A DNA stretch of 23,651 nucleotides, taken from Candidatus Mcinerneyibacterium aminivorans. GTDB lineage: Bacteria; Macinerneyibacteriota; Macinerneyibacteria; Macinerneyibacteriales; Macinerneyibacteriaceae. The translations under genes were made by a program, and so were the position numbers. Location: NCBI GenBank assembly GCA_008086245.1, contig VSIX01000049.1, positions 1 through 23,651 on the forward strand, in the 5' to 3' direction. The number at the start of each line of letters is the position of its first letter. Within the stretch, counting starts at the first letter, position 1. Of this stretch, positions 13,908 to 20,791 are shown piece by piece. The notes below the pieces were generated by a model. It made no database searches and was not told the DNA's origin. It was given only the letters and a program-made list of their open reading frames with translations.

Positions 13908-14040
13908 AACTACTACTCCTTAAATAATAAGAAGATATTAGAATAAAAAAACCTTTTTAAAAAGCAACATGAACACATATTAAAAAAAATATCCTCCATT
14001 ACTAATAAATATTATATACAATTTTGAAGTATTTTCTGAT

Positions 14041-14089
14041 AAAAAAAATTAAAATAATTTTGAAATCAATTAACAACTTAAATTATTTT
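14041..14089 (-). terminator. Possible AU-only terminator of the lysine-rich protein gene
   Basis: On the minus strand AAAATAATTT (14089-14080) pairs perfectly with AAATTATTTT (14060-14051) around a 19-base loop and is followed by AATTTTTTTT (14050-14041). The stem has no G-C pair, so it is weak; the position, just after the stop at 14096, and the U-tract support it. Confidence 0.4.
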
Positions 14090-14095
14090 GTAGGG

Positions 14096-14707
14096 TTATT
14101 TAATTTTTCTTTTATAATTTTTATATATTTTGGATAAAAGTTTCATTGCTTCCTTTACGGAAAGATTTTTTCTTTTAAGTTTTATTTTTCCATTTACTAT
14201 ATCAATATGAAGCTGCTTTTTACCGGTTTTTTTAGTTTTTTGGGGTGCTTTTTGCTTGCTTATTTTTTCGGGGCGGGATTTTGCTTTTTGTCCGGGTTCC
14301 CGAGAAGCAGTGGCAGTTTTTGGCTTTGATTTTTTTCTTTTTTTGCCAAAATTGACGGGACCAATGTCAAATCTGTCCAGTTTGCTGGAGCTTTTTTTAC
14401 GCTTTCTCTGTTTGTTTCCCGTTTTAACCTGTTTTTTAATTTTTTTCTTTTGGGTATCTTTCCGGTCTTTTATTTGGGTATCTTCTTGGGTATCTTCCTT
14501 TTTAGGTATTTCTTCCTGTTTCTGTTTTTCTGTTTCTGATGGGGGTTCTGCTTTTTGAGAGGCTTTTATTTTGTCAAAGGCCTGGGAAACATCGCTATCT
14601 TCGTCTGAATCTTCGGGAGCGATTTTTCCTATTTTTAATTTATCTTTCCATTCATTCATTTTCTTCTTATTTCGCTTTTTTATTTCTTCAATTTTTTCTT
14701 TATCCAT
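14096..14707 (-). CDS. Lysine-rich, probably disordered hypothetical protein
   Basis: I do not recognise this 203-aa protein. It begins MDKEKIEEIKKRNKKKMNEW, has an acidic patch EDSDEDSD near 32-39, then a long low-complexity stretch of Lys, Gln, Glu, Arg and Pro (about 50-165) including three DTQ repeats, and ends in a more ordered-looking segment, LHIDIVNGKIKLKRKNLSVKEAMKLL, about 166-191. No hydrophobic segment or cysteine. Very basic overall, so nucleic-acid or ribosome binding is conceivable but unproven. AGGAGG before the ATG, a TTGGTG-16-TATAAT promoter and a downstream hairpin support a real gene. The middle section is locally richer in G and C than its neighbours and contains the short direct repeat TTGGGTATCTT. 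Confidence 0.75.
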   Translation of the reverse strand: MDKEKIEEIKKRNKKKMNEWKDKLKIGKIAPEDSDEDSDVSQAFDKIKASQKAEPPSETEKQKQEEIPKKEDTQEDTQIKDRKDTQKKKIKKQVKTGNKQRKRKKSSSKLDRFDIGPVNFGKKRKKSKPKTATASREPGQKAKSRPEKISKQKAPQKTKKTGKKQLHIDIVNGKIKLKRKNLSVKEAMKLLSKIYKNYKRKIK

Positions 14708-14728
14708 AATGCCTCCTCTGTATATATG

Positions 14729-14756
14729 ATTATATCTTATATCATCTCTTCACCAA
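14729..14756 (-). promoter_or_regulatory. Promoter of lysine-rich protein gene
   Basis: Minus strand TTGGTG (14756-14751), 16-base spacer, TATAAT (14734-14729), 22 bases before the ATG. A second TATAAT-like match further upstream (about 14767-14762) lacks a convincing -35. Confidence 0.5.
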
Positions 14757-14809
14757 TTAATTATATCACAATATTGCCAAATTTCCAGAATTAATTACCA
14801 AATTAACCT

Positions 14810-14837
14810 TTGACATGGATTATTTTATTCTTATTAT
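14810..14837 (+). promoter_or_regulatory. Promoter of small hypothetical gene at 14876
   Basis: Perfect TTGACA (14810-14815), 16-base spacer, TATTAT (14832-14837). The ATG follows 38 bases later behind an AAAGGAG SD. Confidence 0.65.
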
Positions 14838-14875
14838 TAATGTTGTAAAGAAATAATTGTATAGAAAGGAGAATA

Positions 14876-15211
14876 ATGAAAGACAAAAAAGATCGTTTAA
14901 ATATAGTCTATAAAAATATCAATGATTTTAAAAACACTCCTGTTGTAAATGGAGCTTTTGGAGGCTATACACCTGATGGGATGCTTGTATTGAATTTATA
15001 TTTTGATAGGAGAGCTTTTCCTAAATCACTTGAAGTGGAACATATCGAACATAACATGTTCGGAAATGAAAAGCCGCTTGAGTTCGAAGAAGATGTTGAT
15101 ATTATTAGAGAGATCGTTTCAAAGGTATCTTTAAGGCCCAAAGTTGCCAAACAAATAGGGAACTGGCTGATTGAAAAAGCAGATAATGCAGAAAATTTGT
15201 TTGATAAATAA
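14876..15211 (+). CDS. Small soluble protein of unknown function
   Basis: 111 aa, not recognised with certainty. It has no signal peptide, membrane segment or cysteine. The sequence looks folded and not random: a central block VNGAFGGYTPDGMLVLNLYFDRRAFPKS, then an acidic segment EFEEDVDIIREIVSKVSLRP and a helical end AKQIGNWLIEKADNAENL. The alternating strand pattern followed by a helix after LRPKVAKQ recalls small DUF3467-like proteins, in which a short beta sheet precedes a helix beginning near SPxxAK, but this is pattern memory only. AAAGGAG before the ATG and a TTGACA promoter support expression as a single gene. A new promoter follows before the aminotransferase gene. Confidence 0.82.
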   Translation: MKDKKDRLNIVYKNINDFKNTPVVNGAFGGYTPDGMLVLNLYFDRRAFPKSLEVEHIEHNMFGNEKPLEFEEDVDIIREIVSKVSLRPKVAKQIGNWLIEKADNAENLFDK

Positions 15212-15215
15212 TTAA

Positions 15216-15243
15216 TTGAATACTTCTTTACTTTTAGTATAAT
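15216..15243 (+). promoter_or_regulatory. Promoter of aminotransferase-GAF-CMD-DRTGG gene run
   Basis: TTGAAT (15216-15221), 16-base spacer, perfect TATAAT (15238-15243), 25 bases before the ATG at 15269 and directly upstream of its GGGAAAGGGG SD. No attenuator or T-box leader is present, and the leader is too short to hold one. Confidence 0.7.
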
Positions 15244-15268
15244 AATTCTAATTGGGAAAGGGGAAACG

Positions 15269-16327
15269 ATGCTATATCGTAAAGAGCTCGATGAACTAAA
15301 GGATTTTTCAGTTTATAGGGGTAATTATATAGCAAAAATGGATCAAAATGAATCACCTTTTAATTTATTTAATGAATTAAAGGATGAAATATTTGATAAA
15401 ATTCGGAAAAGGGATTTAAATCGTTATACCAAATTGGAGGATATAAAAAAATTAAAAACCAGGATTGCGGATTATAATAGTATAAATAGTAAAAATGTTG
15501 CTGTGGGAGCGGGAGCAGATAGTTTTATTCATTCAATTATTGAAATATTTTCTATAAATCAGGGAAAGGTTTTAACTACTTATCCTACATATCCTATATA
15601 TAAATTATTTTCTAAAATTAACGGTGTTAATACTGTAACTACTAATTTAGAAATTGATGATTTTTCTTTAAATAAAGATGATTTTAGTGAAAAAATCAAG
15701 AACTCAAAGGTGATTTTTTTAACCTATCCCAACAATCCCACAGGTAATTTATATAGTAGGGATTTTATACTTGAAAATATTGAAAAATACAGTAACAAAC
15801 TATTTGCAATTGATGAAGCATACTTTGAGTTTGCAGAGGATTCTTTTGCTGAGTATATCCATGATTACGAGAATTTAGTTATTATCAGAACTTTTTCTAA
15901 ATTTTTCTCAATCCCCTCTTTGCGGTTGGGATATATTATTGCTAATGAAAAGTTTGTCAATCTTTTTGAAAAATGTCAGTTTGCTCCCTATAATGTATCT
16001 CTTTTTTCAATAATTACCGGTATGGAGTTGATTAAAAACTATGATTATTTTAAAAAGAACCGGGATAAAATAGTTTCTGAAAGAAATAGATTATTTAAAG
16101 AGATTAGTAAATTAAACAGTTTAAAACCCTATCCATCTAAAACTAATTTTATTTTCATAAAAGAAAGAAATGAAAAAAATATCGCTGATTATTTATATAA
16201 AAATAAAATATTTGTAAGAGATTTTTCCTCTATGAAAAATTTAGAAGGCTTTTTTCGCATTACTGTCTCAAGTAAAAAAGAAAACAATTATTTAATAGAG
16301 AAATTGAAAAAGTGGAATAAAAAATAA
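15269..16327 (+). CDS. Histidinol-phosphate aminotransferase-like (class I/II PLP enzyme)
   Basis: PLP-dependent aminotransferase, 352 aa, the normal HisC length. Motifs: YIAKMDQNESPFN at the N-terminus (typical HisC LxxNENP), VGAGADSFIHSIIEIF, YPTYPIY, LTYPNNPTGN (Asn155 region), AIDEAYFEF (Asp182 and Tyr185, PLP binding), RTFSKFFSIPSLRLGY with the Schiff-base Lys211 and Arg219, and FFRITVSSKKENN near the end. No other histidine genes are present, so it may serve His synthesis in trans, aromatic transamination, or something specific to this cluster. It has its own promoter and is followed after 17 bases by the GAF gene. Confidence 0.87.
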   Translation: MLYRKELDELKDFSVYRGNYIAKMDQNESPFNLFNELKDEIFDKIRKRDLNRYTKLEDIKKLKTRIADYNSINSKNVAVGAGADSFIHSIIEIFSINQGKVLTTYPTYPIYKLFSKINGVNTVTTNLEIDDFSLNKDDFSEKIKNSKVIFLTYPNNPTGNLYSRDFILENIEKYSNKLFAIDEAYFEFAEDSFAEYIHDYENLVIIRTFSKFFSIPSLRLGYIIANEKFVNLFEKCQFAPYNVSLFSIITGMELIKNYDYFKKNRDKIVSERNRLFKEISKLNSLKPYPSKTNFIFIKERNEKNIADYLYKNKIFVRDFSSMKNLEGFFRITVSSKKENNYLIEKLKKWNKK

Positions 16328-16344
16328 CCGGGGGGATATAACTG

Positions 16345-17013
16345 ATGGAAGAATTTGAAAAGCTTAATTACTATATAAATAAAATAGAGAGTTATGAAAA
16401 AATTAAAAATAACGATGAAATTCTTTTTTATCTGGAAAAAATTGAGAAGGAAGTTGAAAATCATAGAGATTTTTATGATATATTTGAAATACTGTCAGAT
16501 GAATATGATAAAACCTATAACATTCTTTCTCTCTATAAACAAGTTAGTAGAATTATGACAACAACTAACAGTTTCAGAAAGTTTTTAAAGAGTTTGTTCA
16601 AACTTCTAATATTTGAGCTAAATGGAGAAAGCACCTCTGTAATGATACATAATAATAAAGAAAAAACGCTTGAGATGCTCGGTTATTTTAATATTAAAAG
16701 GGGTTTTAATTTTGTTTATAATAATAAAAAGAAAACAACTTTTAAAATAGGAGAGGGCATTGCCGGCAAGGTGGCTAAAAATAAGAAACCTATTATTCTG
16801 GATAAGGCAAATAATTCTAAAGAATTTATTAAAAAAAACAATTTTAATATAAATTCATTAATATGTTTGCCGCTAAAGTATAATAATAATCTAGTAGGTA
16901 TTTTAAACCTATCCCATGTTGATAAAGCTGTTTATAATGAAGAGCATAAAAACCTGCTTAATTTAATTGCTTCAATTATTTCTCTAAAAGCAGTATTATA
17001 TGGCTATTGTTAA
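16345..17013 (+). CDS. GAF-domain protein (putative sensor)
   Basis: 222-aa cytoplasmic protein. The N-terminal 65 residues are strongly helical and charged (IESYEKIKNNDEILFYLEKIEKEVE), likely for dimerisation. The GAF domain covers about 70-220: KSLFKLLIFELNGESTSVMIHN, the loop FKIGEGIAGKVAKNKKPIILDK, NINSLICLPLKYNNNLVGILNLSH, and NEEHKNLLNLIASIISL. No kinase, cyclase, GGDEF or HTH output domain is attached, so it would act by binding a partner or a small ligand. A GGGGG-type SD precedes the ATG. The stop is followed immediately by the SD of the AhpD-like gene. Confidence 0.85.
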   Translation: MEEFEKLNYYINKIESYEKIKNNDEILFYLEKIEKEVENHRDFYDIFEILSDEYDKTYNILSLYKQVSRIMTTTNSFRKFLKSLFKLLIFELNGESTSVMIHNNKEKTLEMLGYFNIKRGFNFVYNNKKKTTFKIGEGIAGKVAKNKKPIILDKANNSKEFIKKNNFNINSLICLPLKYNNNLVGILNLSHVDKAVYNEEHKNLLNLIASIISLKAVLYGYC

Positions 17014-17026
17014 AGGGAGGCTGAGA

Positions 17027-17398
17027 ATGAATAACGATAAAGAAAATGATTCTATAAAAAAGTTTAAAAAAGAACGGGAAAAATTAAACGATATTGTAAT
17101 GAGGTATGGTAAAATTAATACCAAAAGGTTCTTTAATTTAGACAGCAATGTATATAAAAAAGGGGCTCTTTCTTCCAAAACTAAAGAATTAATAGGATTA
17201 GTAGCTTCACTTGTTTTAAGATGTGATGATTGTATACTTTATCATATAATTAGATGTTTCGAAGAAGGTTTAAGTGATGAAGAATTGGAGGAAGCTCTTA
17301 GTATAGGCCTTGTGGTGGGCGGATCAATTACAATCCCCCATGTTAGGAGAGCTTACAAACACTGGGAAGAATTAAAAAACAAAAGGAGTAATCAATGA
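17027..17398 (+). CDS. Carboxymuconolactone decarboxylase / AhpD-like protein
   Basis: 123-aa protein of the CMD/AhpD fold. The ATG at 17027 has AGGGAGG six bases upstream and is preferred to the ATG at 17000, which lies within the GAF gene and before that SD. Features: ALSSKTKELIGLVASLVLRCDDCILYHIIRCFEEG, with the AhpD-type CxxCxxxH redox site (Cys-Asp-Asp-Cys, then His) and the helix following it, then a glycine-rich segment SIGLVVGGS. In this family the CxxC pair supports peroxidase or disulfide-relay activity, while true CMD enzymes lack it, so a thiol redox role is more likely. Its TGA overlaps the ATG of the fRMsr-like gene, linking two redox-type proteins. Confidence 0.9.
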   Translation: MNNDKENDSIKKFKKEREKLNDIVMRYGKINTKRFFNLDSNVYKKGALSSKTKELIGLVASLVLRCDDCILYHIIRCFEEGLSDEELEEALSIGLVVGGSITIPHVRRAYKHWEELKNKRSNQ

Positions 17399-17844
17399 AT
17401 GATAGATATCAAAAAATATATAATAGTATAAAAAAATTAGATAGGAATAAAGAATTTTTACAGAATATCTGTAATATTCTGAAAGAAAAAATAAAACATT
17501 TTGACTGGGTTGGGTTTTATCTTATAGAGGAAGAAAATAAAAATATACTGGTTCTGGGGCCGTACAAGGGTGAACCTACAGAGCATACCAGAATTGAAAT
17601 TGGAGAAGGTATCTGTGGACAGGCAGCTGATCAAAAAGAAACTTTTGAAGTACCTGATGTGAGGAAGGAAAATAATTATCTATCATGCAGTCCGGATGTA
17701 AAATCTGAGATTGTAGTTCCGATATTTAAAAATTACGAAGTTATAGGAGAAATTGATATTGATTCTCATGAGTATGACCCATTTGTTGAAGATGATAAAA
17801 AACTTCTTAACAAAATAGCAAAACTGGTTTCGGAATATTTGTAG
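17395..17844 (+). CDS. GAF-domain protein of the free methionine-(R)-sulfoxide reductase (fRMsr) type
   Basis: 149 aa, a single GAF domain of the fRMsr length. Matches to the family: FDWVGFYLIEE, NILVLGPYKGEP, IGEGICGQAA with Cys74 (position of E. coli Cys84), VPDVRKENNYLSC with Cys98 (position of the catalytic Cys118), and SEIVVPIFKNYEVIGEIDIDSHEYDPF. The middle cysteine (Cys94 in E. coli, expected near residue 84) is Phe here, so only two of the three cysteines remain; a two-cysteine mechanism or a sensory role is possible. The start overlaps the CMD stop (ATGA). It probably reduces free Met-R-sulfoxide or senses a small oxidised ligand. Confidence 0.85.
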   Translation: MNDRYQKIYNSIKKLDRNKEFLQNICNILKEKIKHFDWVGFYLIEEENKNILVLGPYKGEPTEHTRIEIGEGICGQAADQKETFEVPDVRKENNYLSCSPDVKSEIVVPIFKNYEVIGEIDIDSHEYDPFVEDDKKLLNKIAKLVSEYL

Positions 17845-17853
17845 GGGAGGGCT

Positions 17854-19056
17854 ATGGCTAAAAATATTTTTATAGCTGCCACAGGGAAAGATGTTGGTAA
17901 ATCTACAATTTCCTTTGGTATAATCAGCTACATGCTTAACAAAGGATATAAAGTGGGGTTCATGAAACCCCTGGGACAGAGATGGAAACAATCAAAATGG
18001 GGAAAAGTTGAGGAAGATGTAATTTTAATCAAGGAAATATTTGATTTAAAAGAGGATCCTAAAGATATGAACCCCATAGTTATCGAAAAAGGGTACACTG
18101 AAGAATACATATCAAAAACTATAAAGCCCAATTTGAGCAAATCAATTCTAAATGGGTACAACAATATAGCTAAAAACAATGATTATGTTATTATAGAGGG
18201 TACAGGTCATGCGGGTGTTGGCTCTGTTCTTGATCATTCCAATGCCAAGGTGGCTTCAATACTTGATTCAAAGGTTGTTCTTCTGGCAAAGGGAGGGATT
18301 GGTAGTACAATAGATGAACTTGAACTCAACCGAAAATTCTTTGAACGGAGAGGTGTTGAGGTAATAGGTGTAATTATAAATCAGGTAATAAAATTAAAAA
18401 TTGATAAAATCGAAAAATCTATTAAAAAATACTGTCATGATAAAGGACTAAACCTTTTTGGTATAATTCCTTACTCAACGATACTTGGGAATCCTACTTT
18501 AGGAACTATAATTGAAGAATTAAAACCCGAGGTAATTAATGATACAGATGAAAGAAATATTGTTGTGGATAATTATTTGGTTGGGGCATCCAATTTGAAA
18601 GAGGCTATTAATTTTTTAAGCCAAAAAAGCGGTAATAATTTACTTGTATTACCTTCGGATAGGATAGATTTAGCCTATGCATTACCCAATGTTTATGAGC
18701 TGAAGGAATTTGACAAAACCAGAATTTTTACGGTTCTTTTTTCCGGCAATCAAAAACCTGATGAATATACTCTAAGACTTTTAAAAGAATACAATGTAAA
18801 TTTATTATGGAAAAAGGGAGATACCTTTAGCGTAATCTCCAAACTTTCTTCAATTTCTATAAAAACCAGACCCCTGGATAATTTTAAAATTGATGAAATT
18901 AAAAACATTGTTACCGGTAATATAAATATAAAAAAAATATTAAAATATTTTGGCAAACCAAATATTGTTTACGGGAAGTTCCAGAGGATAAAGAAGAAGG
19001 GTAAAACTTTATTAATAAAAATATATAAATACTTAAAAAATTTATTGGGGTTTTAA
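17854..19056 (+). CDS. P-loop BioD/CobQ-like NTPase fused to a DRTGG domain
   Basis: 400-aa cytoplasmic protein. Residues 1-200 form a dethiobiotin-synthetase-like P-loop domain: AATGKDVGKSTIS at 8-20, VGFMKPLGQRW, DVILIKEIF, and IIEGTGHAGVGSVLD near 113-127. Residues about 230-330 form a DRTGG domain: DNYLVGASNLKEAINFLSQ, LLVLPSDRIDLAYAL (the DR pair of the family motif), and VLFSGNQKPDEYTLRLLKEYNV, ending with DTFSVISKL. The same two modules form the N-terminal part of long phosphotransacetylases, here without the PTA domain. The last 60 residues are basic and helical. True BioD is unlikely given the DRTGG domain and the absence of biotin genes. A nucleotide-sensing role is inferred. Confidence 0.87.
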   Translation: MAKNIFIAATGKDVGKSTISFGIISYMLNKGYKVGFMKPLGQRWKQSKWGKVEEDVILIKEIFDLKEDPKDMNPIVIEKGYTEEYISKTIKPNLSKSILNGYNNIAKNNDYVIIEGTGHAGVGSVLDHSNAKVASILDSKVVLLAKGGIGSTIDELELNRKFFERRGVEVIGVIINQVIKLKIDKIEKSIKKYCHDKGLNLFGIIPYSTILGNPTLGTIIEELKPEVINDTDERNIVVDNYLVGASNLKEAINFLSQKSGNNLLVLPSDRIDLAYALPNVYELKEFDKTRIFTVLFSGNQKPDEYTLRLLKEYNVNLLWKKGDTFSVISKLSSISIKTRPLDNFKIDEIKNIVTGNINIKKILKYFGKPNIVYGKFQRIKKKGKTLLIKIYKYLKNLLGF

Positions 19057-19058
19057 TT

Positions 19059-19517
19059 ATGAAAATTAAATGGAATCTTTTCTGGGAAATTTTTATTTCC
19101 TTTTTAATAGTTATTAACATAACGATCCTATCTTTTAATTCCAGTTATTTTAATTTGAATTATATTGCTAATAATATATTACAGTTACTTATTAAATTGA
19201 TATTTATAATGATAATATCTTCCATAATTTCATTTTATATTAGCAATAATTTGAGTAAAACCTATTTCATAATGAAGAAATCTATTAAGGAGCTAAAAAA
19301 ATCCAATATTAGGGAAAGGGTATTTGTAGATAAGGATTATATGTTTTATGATTTAATAAATGATTTAAATGATTTTAAAGATATTATGGATAGTAAATTA
19401 AAATATATCAAACAGAATATTGCCGCAATAAAAAACAGACTGGATGATAATGAATACAAAAAGATTAAGGATGAAATTGAAGAAATTGAAAATATGTACG
19501 AGGAAATAGAAAGATAA
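19059..19517 (+). CDS. Small two-helix membrane protein with HAMP-like linker and coiled coil
   Basis: Unrecognised, 152 aa. Two transmembrane segments, about 8-28 (FWEIFISFLIVINITILSF) and 40-64 (ILQLLIKLIFIMIISSIISFYI), leave almost no outside loop. They are followed by a HAMP-like segment (NLSKTYFIMKKSIKELKKSN, then DYMFYDLINDLNDFKDIMDSKL) and a charged coiled coil to the end. It looks like the membrane, HAMP and coiled-coil part of a chemoreceptor or histidine kinase with no sensor or output domain. No frameshifted output domain follows, because the antiporter gene on the other strand begins one base away. Only weak SD (TTGGGG) 8 bases upstream; the start lies 2 bases after the DRTGG gene, suggesting co-translation. 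Confidence 0.72.
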   Translation: MKIKWNLFWEIFISFLIVINITILSFNSSYFNLNYIANNILQLLIKLIFIMIISSIISFYISNNLSKTYFIMKKSIKELKKSNIRERVFVDKDYMFYDLINDLNDFKDIMDSKLKYIKQNIAAIKNRLDDNEYKKIKDEIEEIENMYEEIER

Positions 19518-19518
19518 T

Positions 19519-20781
19519 CTAAAAGTATCTTAGAATTATATAAACTGATGATATTAATAGGGATACTATTGTAATAGGGATACTGTATTTAAGAAATTCT
19601 GTAAATCTAATTTTTTCTCCTGATTTCTTAGCAAAATTGGCAATTATAATATTTGCTGAAGCACCTATAAGGGTTCCATTTCCTCCAAGACAGGCTCCCA
19701 GGGCTAGAGCCCACCAGATGGGTAGTATAGATGCCTGACTTAATTTTGAGCCAATATTTTCTATAAGAGGTATCATGGTGGCAACAAAAGGAATGTTATC
19801 TACTATCCCGGAGAAGATACCAGAAAACCAGAGAACAATCTGAGAAGTTAATTTAATATTACCTTTTGTCAGTTCCAATACATTTTTACTAACCAGGTTT
19901 ATAAAACCGGTTTCAACGAGTCCTCCTACCATAATAAAAAGACCTATAAAAAAGAAAATACTAATCCATTCAACTTCCTTTAGAACATTTTCAAATTTAA
20001 TTTCACTAATTACTGTTAAAAGCATAGCACCCATTAATGCTATCGAAGCCGCTTCAATACCAACAAAGCCGTGTATCATAAAACCAAAAATAACCAGAGC
20101 TAATACTATTATTGATTTTTTTAAAAGACGGGGGTTTTTAAGGAGTTTCTTTTCATTAAAGTCCATAATTCTTGCTCGGTTTTCATTTGTAACTTTGATT
20201 TTATCTTTCAGGAAAAAGTAAAAAATTATAGAAAAAAGAATAAGTTGAATTACAATAAGGGGAGCCAGATTTAATATAAAATCCATAAAAGTTAAATCGG
20301 CAGCACTACCTATCATTATATTCGGTGGGTCTCCAATTAAAGTTGCTGTCCCACCAATATTTGAAGCAAAGATTTGGATTATTAAAAATGGAATAGACGA
20401 TATTTGAAGTTCGTTAGCTATTAATATTGAAACAGGTGCAATGAGTAAAACTGTAGTTATGTTATCAAGAAAAGCAGAAAAGATTGCTGTCATAAAAAAA
20501 AGAATAAGAATAATTTTAGTGGGATCAGCTTCTACTTTTTTAGCAAATTTAATGGCTAGATATTGAAATATTCCTGTTTTCTCGAATATCTTTATCAAAA
20601 TCATCATGCTGATTAACAAAAATATAACATTGAAGTCTATATGTTCAAAAGCCTTATCCTGGGGAAGAACCTTCAGTATTAACATTAAGGATCCCCCGAA
20701 CATTGCAATTAATGATTTTTCAATTTTATCGGAAACTATAAAACAATATGCTGCTATGAAAATAGTCAGTGCAAGAAACAT
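19519..20781 (-). CDS. ArsB/NhaD-type ion transporter (IT superfamily, SLC13/P-protein-like)
   Basis: 420-aa integral membrane protein with about 11 hydrophobic segments. The two inverted-repeat halves each carry the family signatures: FSAFLDNITTVLLIAPVSI and NIGGTATLIGDPPNIMIGS in the first half, GIVDNIPFVATMIPLI and GACLGGNGTLIGASANIIIA in the second. This places it with ArsB, NhaD and the YbiR/P-protein permeases; the transported ion (Na+/H+, arsenite, or an anion) cannot be told from sequence. AAAGGGG supports the start and it lies 10 bases after the EIIA-CBS gene, probably in one operon with it. Its stop is one base from the stop of the convergent membrane-protein gene, with no room for a terminator. 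Confidence 0.9.
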   Translation of the reverse strand: MFLALTIFIAAYCFIVSDKIEKSLIAMFGGSLMLILKVLPQDKAFEHIDFNVIFLLISMMILIKIFEKTGIFQYLAIKFAKKVEADPTKIILILFFMTAIFSAFLDNITTVLLIAPVSILIANELQISSIPFLIIQIFASNIGGTATLIGDPPNIMIGSAADLTFMDFILNLAPLIVIQLILFSIIFYFFLKDKIKVTNENRARIMDFNEKKLLKNPRLLKKSIIVLALVIFGFMIHGFVGIEAASIALMGAMLLTVISEIKFENVLKEVEWISIFFFIGLFIMVGGLVETGFINLVSKNVLELTKGNIKLTSQIVLWFSGIFSGIVDNIPFVATMIPLIENIGSKLSQASILPIWWALALGACLGGNGTLIGASANIIIANFAKKSGEKIRFTEFLKYSIPITIVSLLISSVYIILRYF

Positions 20782-20791
20782 AACTTCCCCT

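Noticed and set aside
13913-13999. 28-aa minus-strand reading frame (MEDIFFNMCSCC...) just upstream of the FAH gene
   Set aside because: No SD before its ATG, very AT-rich Phe-heavy content, and length within chance expectation; more likely an untranslated leader.
14256-14558. 100-aa plus-strand reading frame rich in Phe, Leu and Ser
   Set aside because: It is the antisense of the lysine-rich gene; Lys-rich coding DNA read backwards gives Phe/Leu. No SD or promoter.
15244-15268. A his-operon style leader or T-box before the HisC-like gene
   Set aside because: Only 25 bases lie between the -10 element and the ATG, and no hairpin or His codon run is present.
17000-17026. Nine-residue extension of the AhpD-like protein
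   Set aside because: It overlaps the GAF gene and precedes the strong AGGGAGG SD that serves the ATG at 17027.
19557-19585. Direct repeat AATAGGGATACT, two copies
   Set aside because: It lies within the transporter coding sequence and encodes ordinary hydrophobic residues of the last membrane segment; probably chance.
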